IMG/VR virus record: IMGVR_UViG_3300017967_000097
Coordinates: 1-34,020 of that record
DNA: 34,020 nucleotides
Origin: a virus
Direction: 5' to 3' (one strand)
A model generated the notes under the pieces. It was not told the DNA's origin. It saw nothing but the letters and a program-made list of their open reading frames with translations, and searched no databases. This document shows, piece after piece, positions 32,016 to 34,020 of this stretch (position 1 is its first letter; each line of letters opens with the position of its first letter). The position numbers and the translations under genes are program-made.

Positions 32016-32424
32016 TCAACGCCTCCAGTATTGATTTTTTCGTGGTGTCAATTTTAACATCAACATCATTAATCTCCATATCATCCGTAAAGAAGTTTTC
32101 ACGACCTCGTGTTTCGGTGGTATGGACATAATAAAATTGTACATCTAAATCACGAAGTTCATCTCTTGTTTCCGAATAGGGTGATACCATAGACACCACT
32201 ACATCGAATCCTTTGTGATTTAGAAACCTTACAATTGAATTTGCATTACGAAGATTTTGCAATCTCCCTTCCTTGGAATAATCTTTGTTATCAAAGATGT
32301 GTCTCAAATCGTCACCATCAATGTGATGAACCACACGATGATTATTTAATTCCAAGTGTTCTTTTAACGATTTTGCCAATGTGGTCTTTCCAGCACCAGG
32401 TTGGCCATATAAAAAATATATCAT
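31990..32424 (-). CDS. CysC-like (adenylylsulfate kinase-like) P-loop kinase
   Basis: From the ATG at 32424 the product is 144 aa. It has a P-loop GQPGAGKTTLAKSL, then DGDDLRHIF and DYSKEGRLQNLRNA, and VSMVSPYSETRDEL, matching the pattern of APS kinases (DGDxLR, FSxxDR, ISPxxxxR). APS kinases turn adenylyl sulfate into PAPS, the sulfate donor. The enzyme here is shorter than CysC (about 200 aa) and has SKEGR where CysC has SxxDR, so the substrate may differ. A GTG codon at 32454 could extend it by 10 residues, but that overlaps the 94-aa gene, and the ATG 5 bases after that stop is more natural. Only a weak AAAG precedes it. Confidence 0.8.
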   Translation of the reverse strand: MIYFLYGQPGAGKTTLAKSLKEHLELNNHRVVHHIDGDDLRHIFDNKDYSKEGRLQNLRNANSIVRFLNHKGFDVVVSMVSPYSETRDELRDLDVQFYYVHTTETRGRENFFTDDMEINDVDVKIDTTKKSILEALNEILFVYR

Positions 32425-32429
32425 GTTCT

Positions 32430-32714
32430 TTAAAAAGGTGGTTCTAACAACCACTCTTTAATTTCTTCTTTTACCGAATCATCTTTTTGTTCCACCCAAA
32501 CAAGTTGCCACTCATCTCGTAGATATCTTCTATGATGTTCCAACAACTCATCACCTCTATCAAGGTAAGTAACAATACCTTTCAGAACTGCAAAGGTCTT
32601 TTTCTTTTCGACCTGACTCCATTTAGAGTTCTCTATAAGTTGGTACATCACCAACACGATTTCAGCTGGTGATTTATTTAACCATAGTTTCTTTATGTAG
32701 TCTTTTTTATTCAT
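32430..32714 (-). CDS. 94-aa helical protein of unknown function
   Basis: The 94-aa product is helical and charged (MNKKDYIKKLWLNKSPAEIV, LVMYQLIENSKWSQVEKKKT, DELLEHHRRYLRDEWQLVWV). It is the first gene of the operon that continues with the CysC-like kinase (5 bases to the next start), and begins 10 bases after tRNA-Gly. It probably shares a transcript with the tRNA array. No family is recognised. Confidence 0.5.
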   Translation of the reverse strand: MNKKDYIKKLWLNKSPAEIVLVMYQLIENSKWSQVEKKKTFAVLKGIVTYLDRGDELLEHHRRYLRDEWQLVWVEQKDDSVKEEIKEWLLEPPF

Positions 32715-32724
32715 TGATACTTTG

Positions 32725-32797
32725 AGCGAAAGACCGGGTTCGAACCGGCGACCCTGACCTTGGCAAGGTCATGCTCTACCAACTGAGCTACTTTCGC
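32725..32797 (-). tRNA. tRNA-Gly (GCC)
   Basis: A canonical cloverleaf: acceptor GCGAAAG/CTTTCGC, D-arm GCTCAGTTGGTAGAGC, anticodon loop TTGCCAA, T-loop TTCGAAC, discriminator T. CCA is not encoded. It is the normal glycine tRNA next to two glycine-tRNA-like RNAs. Confidence 0.97.
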
Positions 32798-32803
32798 TTA
32801 TAG

Positions 32804-32875
32804 AGCGGAGAGGTGGCTCTGCCCCACCATCTTCGTACTGGAAGTACAACGAGTTTCTCTTAACTCCTCCCCCGC
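32804..32875 (-). ncRNA. tRNA-Gly(UCC)-like RNA, copy 1 (non-canonical D- and T-loops)
   Basis: The 72-base element folds with exact tRNA spacing: acceptor GCGGGGG/TCTCCGC (7 bp), AG, D-stem GAGT/ACTC with 8-base loop TAAGAGAA, G, anticodon stem TTGTA/TACGA with loop CTTCCAG, AGAT, T-stem GGTGG/CCACC with 7-base loop GGCAGAG, discriminator T. Acceptor, U73 and anticodon UCC fit tRNA-Gly. The D-loop lacks G18G19, T54-T55 of the T-loop are GG, and U8 is missing. The strand is fixed by G-U pairs that would be A-C on the other strand. A diverged twin lies at 32971-33042. No CCA is encoded. Confidence 0.65.
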
Positions 32876-32970
32876 ATTGTTGGGTAGTAATAACCGGTAG
32901 CCCATACTTTAGGCAAGGCCTTTAGCAATTGATGTAGCGGTTTTATCCACACCTTTAATTACTACCCTTG
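32876..32970 (-). ncRNA. Structured spacer between the two tRNA-Gly-like RNAs
   Basis: A perfect 10-bp inverted repeat GGGTAGTAAT (32882-32891) and ATTACTACCC (32958-32967) closes an 86-base segment. Inside it the minus strand can form AGGC-CTT-GCCT and a GTGTGG/CCGC(T)AC stem. No ORF, no tRNA fold and no known riboswitch or ribozyme core was recognised. It may be a separate stable RNA or a processing spacer. Confidence 0.4.
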
Positions 32971-33042
32971 AGCGGAAGGTTGGAACTGCCCCAACTCCTT
33001 CTATCTGGATGATAGACGACTTTCTTTTAAGTCTTCTCCCGC
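32971..33042 (-). ncRNA. tRNA-Gly(UCC)-like RNA, copy 2 (non-canonical D- and T-loops)
   Basis: The 72-base element has the same geometry as copy 1: acceptor GCGGGAG/CTTCCGC, AA, D-stem GACT/AGTC with loop TAAAAGAA, G, anticodon stem TCTAT/ATAGA with loop CATCCAG, AGGA, T-stem GTTGG/CCAAC with loop GGCAGTT, discriminator T. Relative to copy 1, about six stem pairs change on both sides and stay paired, while loops are nearly constant (TAARAGAA, CwTCCAG, GGCAG). U33 is A here. Transcription from 33053-33083 would start within a few bases of its 5' end. Confidence 0.65.
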
Positions 33043-33052
33043 GTATTGGTTA

Positions 33053-33083
33053 CAATATACAAAATAAATTTTATATATCCAAA
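33053..33083 (-). promoter_or_regulatory. Bacteroidota-type promoter of the tRNA-like array
   Basis: On the minus strand TTTG (33083-33080), exactly 20 bases, TATATTG (33059-33053), one T short of TAnnTTTG. The extended sequence TTTGGAT...TTTTGTATATT matches the ClpP and small-cluster promoters. The likely start site near 33046 is a few bases before the first tRNA-Gly-like RNA. It probably also serves tRNA-Gly and the CysC operon. Confidence 0.55.
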
Positions 33084-33120
33084 TCGTAACCCAACATTTA
33101 AAGAACATCTGACTGCGTTG

Positions 33121-33193
33121 AGCCTCCAGTCGGACTTGAACCAACGACCATCTGATTACAAATCAGAAGCTCTACCAGCTGAGCTATGGAGGC
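33121..33193 (-). tRNA. tRNA-Thr (UGU)
   Basis: A canonical cloverleaf: acceptor GCCTCCA/TGGAGGC, D-arm GCTCAGCTGGTAGAGC, anticodon loop TTTGTAA, T-loop TTCAAGT, discriminator T. CCA is not encoded. Confidence 0.97.
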
Positions 33194-33272
33194 GTCAGGT
33201 AGTTGATTGGGGTTCTACTACCAAAACCCATAGGCTAGACTCAGAGTCTTTCCAACCTTGACAGGGCAGATG
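33194..33272 (-). other. Structured spacer between tRNA-Thr and tRNA-Ser
   Basis: The spacer can be closed by GTCAGG (33194-33199) and CCTTGAC (33256-33262). It holds AGACT-CAG-AGTCT (33237-33249) and GGGTT/AACCC (33210-33214, 33225-33229). It is neither a tRNA nor an ORF. It may be a processing spacer or a small RNA. Confidence 0.3.
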
Positions 33273-33357
33273 CGGAGAGTCAGGGATTCGAACCCCGGGT
33301 ACCTTTCGGTACGCTGGTTTTCAAGACCAGTGCATTCGACCACTCTGCCAACTCTCC
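33273..33357 (-). tRNA. tRNA-Ser (UGA)
   Basis: A class II cloverleaf: acceptor GGAGAGT/ACTCTCC, D-arm GCAGAGTGGTCGAATGC, anticodon loop CTTGAAA, long variable arm with GTACC-GAAA-GGTAC, T-loop TTCGAAT, discriminator G. CCA is not encoded. Confidence 0.97.
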
Positions 33358-33364
33358 GTAATTG

Positions 33365-33631
33365 TTATCCTTTTAACAATTCCTTTTGTTCCGCGTTTGT
33401 AAACTCCCGTCCACCATACTCTTCACCGAAGTTGGCACGGAGAGTCTCCAACTTATCAGTCGCATCAGTAAGTTGTGTTACTAACAAATCCATTTCTTCA
33501 GTATGTTGTGGGTGTTCACCAATTGCAACGGGTGATTCAAAGTATACGGAAATTCGTGCTCGTGCATCCATAATCTCTGCAGTATACTTGGCTTCCAACG
33601 CTTGGAATAGTCTTCTTGAAATTTTATTCAT
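33365..33631 (-). CDS. Small conserved helical phage protein
   Basis: The 88-aa product reads [20 protein letters not shown], then [20 protein letters not shown] and [19 protein letters not shown] recall this arrangement, with a PVxIGEHP motif between two long helices, in small genes of many marine T4-like phages. The function is unknown. It stands alone inside the tRNA array, 7 bases from tRNA-Ser. The helices suggest a coiled-coil dimer. Confidence 0.72.
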   Translation of the reverse strand: MNKISRRLFQALEAKYTAEIMDARARISVYFESPVAIGEHPQHTEEMDLLVTQLTDATDKLETLRANFGEEYGGREFTNAEQKELLKG

Positions 33632-33684
33632 AACTTTCGTTTTTAATATTATATAAATATGTTTCTCAACATTAATAAATGTAG

Positions 33685-33756
33685 TAGCCCGTAGGAGAAT
33701 CGAACTCCTCTCTCATCCGTGAAAGGGATGTGTCCTAACCGATAGACGAACGGGCC
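33685..33756 (-). tRNA. tRNA-Glu (UUC)
   Basis: Acceptor GGCCCGT/ACGGGCT with a G-U first pair, D-stem GTCT/GGAC, anticodon stem CATCC/GGATG with loop CTTTCAC, T-stem AGGAG/CTCCT with loop TTCGATT, discriminator A. The anticodon is UUC. CCA is not encoded. Confidence 0.95.
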
Positions 33757-33764
33757 ATCGAATG

Positions 33765-33837
<73 letters not shown>

Positions 33838-33930
33838 AACTGGTTGTTTTAGGACAACCATAACCTGCCTACTTTAGCTCCACCTTATTTTTCCAAGGAA
33901 CAAGGAAACCTTCGGTACACGCCTGGGTTG
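33838..33930 (-). other. Structured spacer between tRNA-Pro and tRNA-Arg
   Basis: A hairpin GGTTGT/ACAACC lies at 33842-33859, and CCAAGG/CAAGG-type repeats lie near 33893-33906. The segment ATAACCTGCC...ACTTTAG (33860-33877) resembles ATAACCGG...ACTTTAG in the spacer at 32890-32913. No tRNA or ORF is visible. Confidence 0.3.
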
Positions 33931-34004
33931 TACACCCAGCAGGAATCGAACCTGCAACCTACGCATTAGAAGTGCGTTGCTCTATCCAATTGAGCTATGG
34001 GTGC
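33931..34004 (-). tRNA. tRNA-Arg (UCU)
   Basis: Acceptor GCACCCA/TGGGTGT with G-U first pair, D-arm GCTCAATTGGATAGAGC, anticodon loop CTTCTAA, T-loop TTCGATT, discriminator A. The anticodon is UCU, reading AGA/AGG. CCA is not encoded. Confidence 0.97.
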
Positions 34005-34020
34005 TCGTTAATAAGTCGGA

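Noticed and set aside
32804-33042. Group I intron, tmRNA or known ribozyme in the tRNA-like region
   Set aside because: No group I core, no tmRNA reading frame or tRNA-Ala end, and no hammerhead, pistol or twister core; separate cloverleaves explain the pairing better.
32804-33042. tRNA-like elements on the plus strand
   Set aside because: The loop sizes would be wrong (an 8-base T-loop) and G-U pairs become A-C mismatches; the minus strand gives exact tRNA geometry.

Overview
The window is 34 kb of an AT-rich, tailed double-stranded DNA phage genome of T4-like (contractile-tail) architecture. Every confident gene and tRNA lies on the minus strand, so the text runs from high to low coordinates in transcription order. 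Three lines of evidence point to a Bacteroidota (flavobacterium-like) host. Seven promoters have the Bacteroidota layout of a TTTG-like -33 box, exactly 20 bases, then a TAnnTTTG-like -7 box. One phage gene has a signal peptide and a C-terminus resembling a type IX secretion sorting domain. A small gene resembles DUF4494, a family common in Bacteroidetes. The organism call is an inference; no marker names a species.

Layout. (1) 34.0-32.7 kb: seven-tRNA array region (Arg-UCU, Pro-UGG, Glu-UUC, Ser-UGA, Thr-UGU, Gly-GCC here; Met-CAU lies apart at 26.9 kb), one small conserved gene, and two tRNA-Gly-like cloverleaves with anticodon UCC. These two have exact tRNA geometry but lack the universal D-loop and T-loop nucleotides. 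(2) 32.7-30.7 kb: a tight operon of a small unknown gene, a CysC-like kinase, a HIGH-type nucleotidyltransferase, a DUF2061 membrane protein and the putative secreted T9SS cargo, closed by a terminator. (3) 30.6-26.9 kb: a 54-aa basic protein, a large HExxH plus VWA protein and a MoxR-type AAA+ ATPase, each with its own promoter, then tRNA-Met. (4) 26.8-23.9 kb: ten small unknown genes, many overlapping. (5) 23.9-18.6 kb: Hsp20, DnaK, UV-damage endonuclease, a coiled-coil membrane protein and a ClpP-like protease. (6) 18.6-16.4 kb: HD phosphohydrolase, a small membrane-anchored protein, a gp55-like late sigma factor and a small unknown. (7) 16.4-0.6 kb: baseplate and tail module (gp5-like spike/hub, gp25, gp6, large tail proteins with carbohydrate-binding-type modules). 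(8) 0.6-0 kb: T7-type endonuclease I and the start of a primase-like gene.

How it works together. The gp55-like factor suggests T4-style late transcription of the structural block. Four genes (uvdE, the 54-aa gene, the VWA gene and the AAA+ gene) share a second promoter class with a duplicated TTAACA box one helical turn apart, upstream of the host-type -33/-7 boxes. This suggests a phage-specific activator. At two of these sites the promoter is built into a terminator hairpin that ends the preceding gene. Hsp20, DnaK, ClpP and the AAA+/VWA pair together form an unusually large protein-quality-control set for a phage. The hsp20 leader can fold so that its Shine-Dalgarno sequence is hidden, as in an RNA thermometer.

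Most likely novelties: the twin non-canonical tRNA-Gly(UCC)-like RNAs, the terminator-promoter modules with the TTAACA repeat, the possible hsp20 thermosensor, and the phage-borne T9SS cargo.
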